NCBI GenBank assembly: GCA_009744235.1
Contig: WPHV01000002.1
Coordinates: 310,001-374,000, forward strand
DNA length: 64,000 nt
Origin: Gillisella vitis
GTDB lineage: Bacteria; Pseudomonadota; Alphaproteobacteria; Rhizobiales; Rhizobiaceae
Direction: 5' to 3'
Shown here in pieces: positions 29,488-37,337 of the stretch. A program made the translations under genes and the position numbers. Position 1 is the stretch's first letter; each line of letters starts with the position of its first letter. Below the pieces are notes generated by a model that worked only from the letters and a program-made list of their open reading frames with translations, ran no database searches and had not been told where the DNA came from.

Positions 29488-31293
29488 ATGCCGATGGCTT
29501 TAACCCGATTTTCCGTCGCCCCGCTGGCGGGTATGACACGGCACTTGGCAAATGTGGCGTCCGGCCGCGCCGCGCCGGATCTGGTGATCACCGGAGCCCG
29601 CGTTCTCTCCACCTATTCTGAGCGTATTTTGCCGGATAGGGAAATCTGGCTGGCTGGCGGACGGATCGCCGCGGTCAAACCGGCTGGCAGTTCGAAAACT
29701 TTGGGCGTGCCGCGCTACGATGCGCAGGGCGGCATTCTTGCGCCGGGTCTGGTCGATCCGCATATCCATATTGAATCCAGCATGGTCACGGCCTGCGCCT
29801 ATGCCGAGGCCGCCCTTCTCAACGGTACGACGACGATTTTCTGCGATAGCCATGAAATCGGCAATGTCATGGATGTCGCCGGTGTTGAGGCGATGTTGGA
29901 AGACGCCCGCCATGCGCCGCTATCGATTTTCCTCACCGTTCCCTCCACCGTGCCTGCCACCTCACCGGAACTGGAAACTGCGGGCGGGGATCTGACAGCG
30001 GAAAAGATCGCTGCCCTGTTCGACACATGGCCGGAAGCGGTGGCGCTGGGTGAGAAGATGGATTTCGTCCCCGTCACCATGGGCGATGAGCGCGCTCATG
30101 CTATTCTGGCCGCGGCGCTTGGCCGGGGCAGGCCGGTTTCCGGGCATGTCTATGGCCGTGAATTCGTCTCGGCCTATGCCGCATCCGGCGTGACCGATAC
30201 GCATGAAGCCATCGACCGCGACATTGCCGATGATCTGCTGGAGGCGGGGATCTGGCTGTTCCTGCGCGGCGGCCCGCCAACCACGCCCTGGCATTCACTG
30301 CCGGAGGCGATCCGCACGGTGACCGAGCTTGGCGCTTCGCATAAGCGCATTGCCGTCTGCACCGATGACCGCGATGCAGAAGACCTGCTGGCCTTCGGTC
30401 TCGATTGGGTGGTGCGCGAGGCACGGCGCGTGGGCATGAGCCGGGAGCAAGCCTGGGCCATGGGCTCGCTGCATGGCGCGACACGGTTTGGCATGGACGG
30501 GGAGATCGGCGGGTTGGGCGGCGGTCGCCGGGCCGATCTGGTGCTTCTGAATGACGACCTTGAACCGGTCAGCACCTGGTATGGCGGTGAACTGGTGGTT
30601 GACCACAAAAAGATTACTCCGGTTCTCGATGCCGCCCTTTCCAGCCGCTGGCGCTATCCCGATGCCGCTTATCACACGGTCAAGCTGCCAGAGGTGGTGA
30701 AGCTGACGCCTGATCTGCCGAATAGCAAAGTCATCGCCAACACGATCCGCACCGAATTGCCGGGCATCATCCTCGGACACGAAAAGATCGAGCTGGAACC
30801 GGCCAATGACTGGGAAACGCATTTTGCTCGCCACGGCCTGTGCTTTGTGACGGTCATCGAGCGGCACGGCAAATCGCCGGGCAATGTGGCGCATGCGCTT
30901 CTTTCCAATTTCGCCCTGAAAAGCGGTGCCGTTGCCTCTTCTGTCGGTCATGACAGCCACAATATCATTATCGCTGGCACCAATGAGGCCGATATGCAGG
31001 TGGCTTTGCGCGCCATCGAATCCCATCAGGGCGGGGTCTGTGTGGTGCAGGATGGCACGGTGACGGCCATGGTGCCGCTGCCGGTGGCGGGCCTGATGTC
31101 CGACAAGCGGGTGCATGAGGTGGCAGCCGAAGTTCAGGCCTTGAAAGTGGAATGGGAAAAGGCAGGCTGCACTATTCCATATATGGGTTTCAACCTGATC
31201 CCGCTGTCGGTGATCCCGGAAATCCGCATCACCGACAAGGGGCTTGTGACGGTGCCGCAAATGGTGATCGTGCCGCCCTTCGAGGCAGCGTGA
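29488..31293 (+). CDS. ade: Adenine deaminase
   Basis: A 601-residue protein with the YicP/AdeC-type arrangement: an amidohydrolase barrel with [10 protein letters not shown] (His92, His94), [41 protein letters not shown] cut here to its core [11 protein letters not shown], and [11 protein letters not shown], then the long C-terminal domain with [19 protein letters not shown]. It converts adenine to hypoxanthine and ammonia in the cytoplasm. AGAGGAG lies before the ATG at 29488. Within this cluster hypoxanthine would be oxidised further by the molybdenum enzyme at 37334-40965. Stop and the next ATG overlap by one base. Confidence 0.93.
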   Translation: MPMALTRFSVAPLAGMTRHLANVASGRAAPDLVITGARVLSTYSERILPDREIWLAGGRIAAVKPAGSSKTLGVPRYDAQGGILAPGLVDPHIHIESSMVTACAYAEAALLNGTTTIFCDSHEIGNVMDVAGVEAMLEDARHAPLSIFLTVPSTVPATSPELETAGGDLTAEKIAALFDTWPEAVALGEKMDFVPVTMGDERAHAILAAALGRGRPVSGHVYGREFVSAYAASGVTDTHEAIDRDIADDLLEAGIWLFLRGGPPTTPWHSLPEAIRTVTELGASHKRIAVCTDDRDAEDLLAFGLDWVVREARRVGMSREQAWAMGSLHGATRFGMDGEIGGLGGGRRADLVLLNDDLEPVSTWYGGELVVDHKKITPVLDAALSSRWRYPDAAYHTVKLPEVVKLTPDLPNSKVIANTIRTELPGIILGHEKIELEPANDWETHFARHGLCFVTVIERHGKSPGNVAHALLSNFALKSGAVASSVGHDSHNIIIAGTNEADMQVALRAIESHQGGVCVVQDGTVTAMVPLPVAGLMSDKRVHEVAAEVQALKVEWEKAGCTIPYMGFNLIPLSVIPEIRITDKGLVTVPQMVIVPPFEAA

Positions 31294-32243
31294 TGGATGT
31301 CTACCGGCTGGGCCTGGTTGCAACGCGCATCCATTATTTCCAGCTGGTGGCGCGGCTGGGCTCCATCCGCCAGGCCGCCCTTGCCCTCAATGTCGCACCT
31401 TCTTCCGTCAGCCGCATCCTGCGCCAATTGGAAGAGGAAATCGGCACGCCGCTGTTTGACCGGGTGCGCCAGCGCCTGAAATTGACCAGCGCCGGTGAAC
31501 TGCTGCTGTATCACGCCAAGGCATCACTGTCGGAACTCAGCCGCGCCTGCGCTGAAATCAACGATCTGCACGGGCTGCACCGAGGCACCGTTTCGGTGGC
31601 TGTGGTGGAAAGCGTGGCGCGAGGCCTGTTGCCAGCGGCGCTGGAGGCATTCTGGAGCCGGCATCCGGCCATTACCGTCGATATCAAGGTCATGGCTTCG
31701 CAGCAGGCAGCCAATGCCGTGGCCGAGGGCGAATGCGATCTCGCCGTTCTTTTCGACGTGCGCGTGCCGCGCACCGTGCGCCGCATTGCCAGCGTCTCGC
31801 TGCCAATCGGTGTTCTGGCCCTGCCGGACAGTGACATGGCCAAGCGCACGGAAATCAAGCTGTTCGATCTCGCCAATCTGCGGGTGATCCTCTCGGATGC
31901 CAGCCTGACGCTGGGCGCATCGGTGGAGGAGGCGTTGAACCGGTCGCTGGTGGATCTCTCGCACCGCTCACGCACCAATTCCATCGGTCTGATGGTGGAA
32001 TTGGCCAGGCGCAATCTCGGCCTTGTCTTGCAGACCCGGGTCGGCGTGGAACAGGAATTGGCCGAGGGCTCGCTGGTCTTCGTGCCGCTCTCCGACAGCC
32101 GTTTGCCGAACCGCAAACTGATGCTGCTATCGCGCTCGGCCAAGGAGATGTCGGATGCGGCCTCGGCGCTGGGGCGGCTGCTGGAGCAATCGGTCGAACA
32201 GCTTGCCCAGGCGGCAGGACACGTGCCACGAGACATACCGTAA
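31293..32243 (+). CDS. LysR-family transcriptional regulator
   Basis: About 316 residues. The winged HTH is ARLGSIRQAALALNVAPSSV followed by SRILRQLEEEIGTPLFDR, then a LysR effector-binding domain. It starts at ATG 31293, overlapping the adenine deaminase stop by one base, so it is co-translated with the purine genes rather than divergent. Probable local activator of the 20-42 kb cluster, sensing a purine-type intermediate; this is inferred from position. Confidence 0.9.
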   Translation: MDVYRLGLVATRIHYFQLVARLGSIRQAALALNVAPSSVSRILRQLEEEIGTPLFDRVRQRLKLTSAGELLLYHAKASLSELSRACAEINDLHGLHRGTVSVAVVESVARGLLPAALEAFWSRHPAITVDIKVMASQQAANAVAEGECDLAVLFDVRVPRTVRRIASVSLPIGVLALPDSDMAKRTEIKLFDLANLRVILSDASLTLGASVEEALNRSLVDLSHRSRTNSIGLMVELARRNLGLVLQTRVGVEQELAEGSLVFVPLSDSRLPNRKLMLLSRSAKEMSDAASALGRLLEQSVEQLAQAAGHVPRDIP

Positions 32244-32337
32244 CCATGTTGCCTTTTGCGCATTACTTGCGTCGAAAAATGCCGTCTATTCGAAACACGT
32301 CCGGTTTGCGAACCTCACGCGGAAACGAGGGATCACC

Positions 32338-32838
32338 ATGAAACCATCATCCGTCGATGCCGTTATCCGCGGCCTCAAGAAAGCCGGGGTCAGTGTCGTT
32401 TGCTACCTGCCCGATTCGCTCTTCAAGGAGTTGTATCCGGCGCTGGACGCCGATCCTGAGATCCGCACCATCCGCGTCACCAATGAGGGCGAGGGGGCGG
32501 CAATCTGTGGCGGCGTGTTTCTCTCCGGCAAGCGCGCCGCGCTGGTTATGGAAAATTCCGGCCTGCGGGCTTCCGTTGAACCGCTGGCGCGTATGGGCCT
32601 GGGGGCCGGCATCCCGGTTGTCATGTTGATGAGCTATCGTGGCGAACTGGGTGAAAACAACTGGTGGGCCATTCCCCATGGCATCACCATGGAGCCGGTG
32701 CTGAACGCGCTGCGCATTCCCTACCGGGTGGTGCGCGAGGAAGACGAAATCGAGCAATCGATCATCGATGCCTATAACTGGTCCTACAATGCCTACTACC
32801 ACTCGGCCATCGCCCTTGGCGGGAGCATCGTCCGATGA
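32338..32838 (+). CDS. TPP-dependent decarboxylase-type alpha subunit (ComD-like)
   Basis: A 166-residue protein resembling the Pyr domain of thiamine-diphosphate enzymes, closest in pattern to the alpha subunit of sulfopyruvate/phosphonopyruvate decarboxylases. VCYLPDSLFKELYPALDADP, VTNEGEGAAICGGVFLSGK (with the cofactor-activating Glu) and ALVMENSGLRASVEPLAR are visible. It overlaps the beta gene by four bases (ATGA at 32835), as expected for obligate subunits. Substrate probably a 2-oxo acid; which one is not visible. GAGGGA precedes the ATG. Confidence 0.85.
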   Translation: MKPSSVDAVIRGLKKAGVSVVCYLPDSLFKELYPALDADPEIRTIRVTNEGEGAAICGGVFLSGKRAALVMENSGLRASVEPLARMGLGAGIPVVMLMSYRGELGENNWWAIPHGITMEPVLNALRIPYRVVREEDEIEQSIIDAYNWSYNAYYHSAIALGGSIVR

Positions 32839-33442
32839 AGCGCTATGATTGCATGAAATTGCTGGCCGCACGGCTGGAAAACGAGCTTGTCATCCTGTCG
32901 CTCGGGGCCTCCGTCGATGAATGGTATAACGCCGCCCCGCATATGCGCCAGGCCAGCCTGTTTCAGCAGCAGCTTGGCTGCGTCACGCCGCAGGCCTTCG
33001 GGCTGGCAGCCGGGCTTCCGCATCGCCGCATCATCTCGCTCGATACCGATGGCGGCATGATGTTCAACCTCGGCATTCTCGCCACCCTTGGCAACGAACA
33101 ACCGAAAAACCTGTTCATCGTCGTCTGGGACAATGAGTGCTACCAGTCGATTGGCGGTCCGCCGACCCACACGGCTTTCGGCCGGGTGGATATTGCCGCC
33201 ATTGCTCGCGGTGCCGGGATCGACAATGCCTTTACCGCCCGCACGCTGGAAGAGTTCGAGGCCCATTGCGAGGCCGGGCTGAAGGCCGATGTTCCTATGT
33301 GGTGGTTGCCAAGGTGGCAGGCACCGTACAGCCGGACATCAAACGCAAGCATTCGGATGGGCGCGAGGACAAATATATCTTCGTGCGCCATGTCGAGGCC
33401 AGCGAGGGCATCGTCATCATGGGACCGAGCGAGCACAATTGA
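32835..33442 (+). pseudogene. TPP-dependent decarboxylase-type beta subunit, frameshifted
   Basis: The PP domain is intact to about residue 153: SLDTDGGMMFNLGILATLGN with NLFIVVWDNECYQS is the thiamine-diphosphate/Mg site. At about 33294 the reading frame breaks. The continuation YVVVAKVAGTVQPDIKRKHS and the natural end to the TGA at 33440-33442 are in another frame. Restoring one C (GTT CCC TAT) would give DVPYVVVAKV and one uninterrupted protein of about 200 residues. As read, the frame runs on into the GMC oxidoreductase gene, creating a false 733-residue fusion. Either a real null mutation or a one-base sequencing error. Confidence 0.8.
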
Positions 33443-33455
33443 GGCCGATGTCCCC

Positions 33456-35036
33456 ATGTCCAATACAACGACTGAAGCACGGCCCCTCTTGCCACAACGC
33501 TCGCTTCAAAAAGCCTATGACTATATCGTCGTCGGCGCTGGCTCCGGCGGCTTGCCGGTGGTGCGTCGCCTGATCGATGGCACGGAGGCGACCGTGCTGC
33601 TGATCGAGGCGGGCGAGCCGGGGATCGGCGTGACCGAGATTGACGACCCGCGTCAATGGGTGCCGTTGGGGCGCGGACGCTGGGACTGGGGCTATGAATA
33701 TGCGCCCACATCCCGCGTCAATGGCCATAGGATTGGCATTCCGCGTGGCAAAGTGCTGGGCGGCTCCTCGGCGATCAACGCGATGATGTGGTATCGCGGT
33801 CATCCCAATGACTATAACGCCTGGCAGGTCGCTGGCTGCGAGGGCTGGTCCTTCGAGGATGTGCTGCCGTTCTTCAAAAAGGCCGAGGATTGGCAAGGGG
33901 GCGAAAGCCGCTGGCGTGGTGCTGGTGGTCCCCTGAAGATCACGACCAGCAAGGTCCTTCATCCGGTGGCCCGGGCGATGATGGAGGGTGCTGCCGATCT
34001 CGGCATTCCAGTGATCGATGATCCGAACGGGCCAAGCAATGAGGGCGCCTGCCCCTCGAATTTCAATATTGTCGATGGCAAGCGCTGGAGTTCGGCTAAG
34101 GGCTACCTCTATCCGATCCTCGATCATCCGCGCCTGACCGTGCTGACCGGCTCACAGGTGATCGGCCTGATGGTCGAAAAGGGGCGCTGCACGGGCATTC
34201 GCCATCTGGTGGACGGCAAGAGTGTTGAGACCCTTGCCCAAAGCCAGATAGTGTTGGCGGCGGGGGCTTTCGATACGCCGCGCCTGTTGATGTTGTCGGG
34301 CATTGGCGATCCCGAGGAATTGAAACGGCTGGGCATTCCGCTCAATCATGCCCTTCCCGGCGTCGGGCGCAATCTTCAGGATCACCCGCTGGTGCAGGCC
34401 GTGGTCTGCCGGTCGAAAATGCCGCTGGGCGATATGCTCGACAATGGTGGTGGCACGATGATGAATTGGAAATCATCGGCCCATCTCGGCCAACCGGATG
34501 TGCATGCCTTTCCCGTGCAGGGCAATAGCGCTACGCCTGCGCTGCGCGCCCTCTACGACATGTCCGGTCCGGTGTTTTCGATGGGGGCAGGCCTGATGCG
34601 CTCGAAAAGCATCGGCTACCTGCGCTTGCTCTCTGCCGATCCTTTCGGTCCGCTGGAGATCCAGCCGAATTATTTCGCAGACCCCGCCGATCTGGATGCG
34701 ACGCTTCTGGCCATTGAGACGGTGATGGCGCTGGCGCAGACACCGGCTTTTGCCGGGCTGTTCGATGGCTTTGTCGCGCCGGACACAAAACTGTCGAGGG
34801 ACGGCCTTCGGGATTTCATCCGCAACGGCTGTTCCACTTTCTTTCATCCCGTCGGCACGGCCAAGATGGGCAGTGACGAGATGGCGGTGGTGGATAGCCG
34901 GTTGCGGGTGCATGGCCTTGCCGGGCTGACGATTGCCGATGCCTCAGTGATCCCCATCATTCCGACCTGCAACACCCATGCGCCGGTGACGATGATTGGT
35001 GAGCGTGCCGCCGCCTTCCTGATGCAGGCGGCGTGA
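33456..35036 (+). CDS. GMC-family FAD oxidoreductase (choline dehydrogenase-like)
   Basis: About 526 residues. YIVVGAGSGGLPVVRRL is the N-terminal FAD-binding turn, with IEAGEPG as the Glu that binds the ribose. GGSSAINAMMWYRGHPNDYN is the GMC signature 1 and LAAGAFDTPRLLMLSGIG is signature 2. STFFHPVGTAKMG and NTHAPVTMIGERAAAFL hold the catalytic His and Asn/His pair. Start at ATG 33456 (MSNTTTEARP), 13 bases after the repaired end of the TPP beta gene. It oxidises an alcohol to an aldehyde; the aldehyde dehydrogenase at 40967 could act next. Its link to purine breakdown is unknown. Confidence 0.9.
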   Translation: MSNTTTEARPLLPQRSLQKAYDYIVVGAGSGGLPVVRRLIDGTEATVLLIEAGEPGIGVTEIDDPRQWVPLGRGRWDWGYEYAPTSRVNGHRIGIPRGKVLGGSSAINAMMWYRGHPNDYNAWQVAGCEGWSFEDVLPFFKKAEDWQGGESRWRGAGGPLKITTSKVLHPVARAMMEGAADLGIPVIDDPNGPSNEGACPSNFNIVDGKRWSSAKGYLYPILDHPRLTVLTGSQVIGLMVEKGRCTGIRHLVDGKSVETLAQSQIVLAAGAFDTPRLLMLSGIGDPEELKRLGIPLNHALPGVGRNLQDHPLVQAVVCRSKMPLGDMLDNGGGTMMNWKSSAHLGQPDVHAFPVQGNSATPALRALYDMSGPVFSMGAGLMRSKSIGYLRLLSADPFGPLEIQPNYFADPADLDATLLAIETVMALAQTPAFAGLFDGFVAPDTKLSRDGLRDFIRNGCSTFFHPVGTAKMGSDEMAVVDSRLRVHGLAGLTIADASVIPIIPTCNTHAPVTMIGERAAAFLMQAA

Positions 35037-35079
35037 AATTTGCATTGCCTGAAACGGGAATACCACCCTGGAGATGAAC

Positions 35080-36474
35080 ATGACTTCGAGCGCAATGATC
35101 GTCACCGCCGACACTCTGTTGACCATGGATGCGAAAAACAGCGTCATCTCTGATGGTGCGGTTGCTATCGAGGGTGGTCGTATCGTGGCGGTCGGTTCGC
35201 TGGAGGTGGTGAAGGCCAGCCATCCGGCTTTGCCGGTCAAGAGAATAGACAACGCCCTGCTGATGCCGGGGCTGATCAACGCCCATGCCCATTCCGGCTT
35301 CCTGCGCGGCACGGCGGAACATCTGCCGGTCTGGGACTGGCTGACCATCCATATCAACCCGATGCACCGCGTGCTTCTGCCGCATGAAGCCGAGGCGGCG
35401 TCCTTTCTGTGCTATGCCGAATCGGCGCTGTCTGGCACCACGACCGTTGTCGATATGTGGCGCTATATGGATGGCAGTGCGCGGGCGGCGCAGTCCATAG
35501 GCACGCGCCTTGTTGCTGTACCCTATGTTGGTGAACATCCCGATTATAATTATTTCGAAACGCTCGACAACAATGAGGAGATGATTGAGACCTGGCACCG
35601 CAAGGCGGGGGGCCGCATCAATGTCTGGGTCGGGCTGGAACATCTGTTTTATGCCGATGCGGCTGGCCAGCAGCGGTCCATCGCCATGGCCAAGCAGTAT
35701 AACACCGGCTTTCACACCCATTGTTCGGAAGCGGAAGTCGAGGTTGGCGGTTTTATCGACACCTATGGCAAACGGCCCATGCATGTTCTGGAAGATCTGG
35801 GGTTCTTTGAGACGCCGCGCACCATGCTGGCCCATGCTGTCTGGTTGGATGAGGCGGAAATCGAGCTGATTGCCAGATACAATGTCTCGGTCGCCCATAA
35901 TCCGGTGTCAAACATGAAGCTTGCTTCCGGCATTGCACCGATTGCCGATATGCTGGCGGCTGGCATTCCGGTCGGTCTTGGCACGGATGGCGAAAAGGAA
36001 AACAACAATTTCGACATGTTCGAGGAGATGAAAACCGCCTCCCTGCTCGGCAAGCTGCGCCACCGCGATGCAGCTGCCATGGATAGCTGGCAATGTCTGC
36101 GCATGGCGACCATTCTTGGCGCGAGAGCCATCGGTCTTGAGGATGAGATCGGCTCTGTCGAAGTTGGAAAGCGCGCCGATATCATTGCCGTGCGCACCAA
36201 TACGCCGCGTATGACGCCGCTGTTTGCCGAGGGTCCCTATTTCAATGTGCAGCACAATCTCGTCCACGCCGTGCGCGGCGGCGATGTCGCCATGACCATG
36301 GTGGATGGCCAGGTGATCGTGGAAGATGGCGTGCTGAAGACCGGTGACGTCAAGGCGATCATTGCCGATATCCATGGCATGGCGCCTGCACATTTTGCCC
36401 GCCGCGCCGCATGGCTTGCCGAAAACGGCGGCGGCACCAAGCAATGGATCAGCGAAGCGGAGGGTGTCAAATGA
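35080..36474 (+). CDS. Amidohydrolase, ATZ/TRZ-type deaminase (possible 8-oxoguanine or purine deaminase)
   Basis: About 464 residues of the COG0402 deaminase family. The metal motifs are PGLINAHAHSGFLRG (His69, His71), GFHTHCSEAEVEV, MLAHAVWLDEAEIEL and GLGTDGEKENNNFDMFEEM. The family includes S-adenosylhomocysteine, 8-oxoguanine, isoxanthopterin and hydroxyatrazine deaminases, and motifs alone do not separate them. In this context a modified purine is the best guess. ATG 35080 is preferred over ATG 35074 because GGAG directly abuts the earlier one. Stop overlaps the next gene by four bases. Confidence 0.85.
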   Translation: MTSSAMIVTADTLLTMDAKNSVISDGAVAIEGGRIVAVGSLEVVKASHPALPVKRIDNALLMPGLINAHAHSGFLRGTAEHLPVWDWLTIHINPMHRVLLPHEAEAASFLCYAESALSGTTTVVDMWRYMDGSARAAQSIGTRLVAVPYVGEHPDYNYFETLDNNEEMIETWHRKAGGRINVWVGLEHLFYADAAGQQRSIAMAKQYNTGFHTHCSEAEVEVGGFIDTYGKRPMHVLEDLGFFETPRTMLAHAVWLDEAEIELIARYNVSVAHNPVSNMKLASGIAPIADMLAAGIPVGLGTDGEKENNNFDMFEEMKTASLLGKLRHRDAAAMDSWQCLRMATILGARAIGLEDEIGSVEVGKRADIIAVRTNTPRMTPLFAEGPYFNVQHNLVHAVRGGDVAMTMVDGQVIVEDGVLKTGDVKAIIADIHGMAPAHFARRAAWLAENGGGTKQWISEAEGVK

Positions 36475-37337
36475 AGACGACCGACCGGGTCGCGCTTGAC
36501 GATTGGTATACGATCGCCACTGCCGGGGATCTCACGACCCAGCCGGTGCAAACAAAGCTGCTGGGCCAGAAGATCGAATATCGGCTGGGCGCGAATGGTG
36601 CGCCGCTGGTGCGTGAGATTGATACGGACGGATGCTATGGACCGGCCTTGCCCTTCCAGGTCAAATACGGCTGCCTGTTTATCACGCTTGGCACACCGGG
36701 GAAGGACATTGTCGATATCGTGGAAGCAGAAGAGGCGGATCGCCGGTTCGTGCTGTGCGGCTGGGTGACGATGCGGGCATCGGGCCTGCGCGTCGTCGAG
36801 AATTTCCTCGATATGGCGCATTTTCCCTTCGTGCATACCGATATTCTCGGCTCCGAACCACATACCGAAGTGCCACATTACCTGTCGGAAATCCGCCGCG
36901 ATGTGGATGAGGTCTGGGCGACCAATTGCACGTTTTTCCAGCCGCGTATTGCCGCGACCGAAAGCGATGGCGATTTCGTGCAGCTGACCTACCGGGTGCC
37001 ATCGCCCTTCGTGGTGATGCTCTACAGGGTCTGTCCCACATCGCCGGACCGGCTCGATGCGATTGCCCTGTTCATCCAGCCGATGGAAGACGGGCTCTGC
37101 CGCTCCCAGCCGGTGATGTATCTGGTCGATACCGTCTCACCGCATAAGGCACTCCTCAATTTTGAGCAGGTGATCTTCCTTCAGGATCGGATCATCGTTG
37201 AAAACCAGCGCCCCTTGCTGCTGCCGCTTGAGCCGCGTGCTGAAATCCCGACAAGGGCCGATTCTTCCTCCATTGCCTATCGCCGCTGGCTGAAGGAAAA
37301 AGGCCTCCGTTTCGGCACGACCGCAGGAGCCGGATGA
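36471..37337 (+). CDS. Rieske-oxygenase catalytic subunit lacking the Rieske cluster (NdmC-like), copy 2
   Basis: A 288-residue paralogue of the protein at 21584-22432. It shares VENFLDMAHFPFVHTDILGS with Asp114, His117 and His122, and the third ligand Asp239 in FLQDRIIVENQRPLL. Near its C-terminus AYRRWLKEKG is also identical. The N-terminal remnant (LDDWYTIATAGD, KLLGQKIEYRLGANGAPLV, YGCLFITLG) keeps the Rieske strands but has neither cluster-binding loop. Two substrate-specific catalytic subunits may share one Rieske donor. The ATG at 36471 overlaps the deaminase stop by four bases, and the stop overlaps the molybdenum enzyme gene. Confidence 0.85.
   Translation: MKTTDRVALDDWYTIATAGDLTTQPVQTKLLGQKIEYRLGANGAPLVREIDTDGCYGPALPFQVKYGCLFITLGTPGKDIVDIVEAEEADRRFVLCGWVTMRASGLRVVENFLDMAHFPFVHTDILGSEPHTEVPHYLSEIRRDVDEVWATNCTFFQPRIAATESDGDFVQLTYRVPSPFVVMLYRVCPTSPDRLDAIALFIQPMEDGLCRSQPVMYLVDTVSPHKALLNFEQVIFLQDRIIVENQRPLLLPLEPRAEIPTRADSSSIAYRRWLKEKGLRFGTTAGAG

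Noticed and set aside
32835..35036. A single 733-residue TPP-GMC fusion protein
   Set aside because: The segment around residues 155-205 is unlike either family, and the proper TPP end exists in another frame; a one-base loss explains it better.
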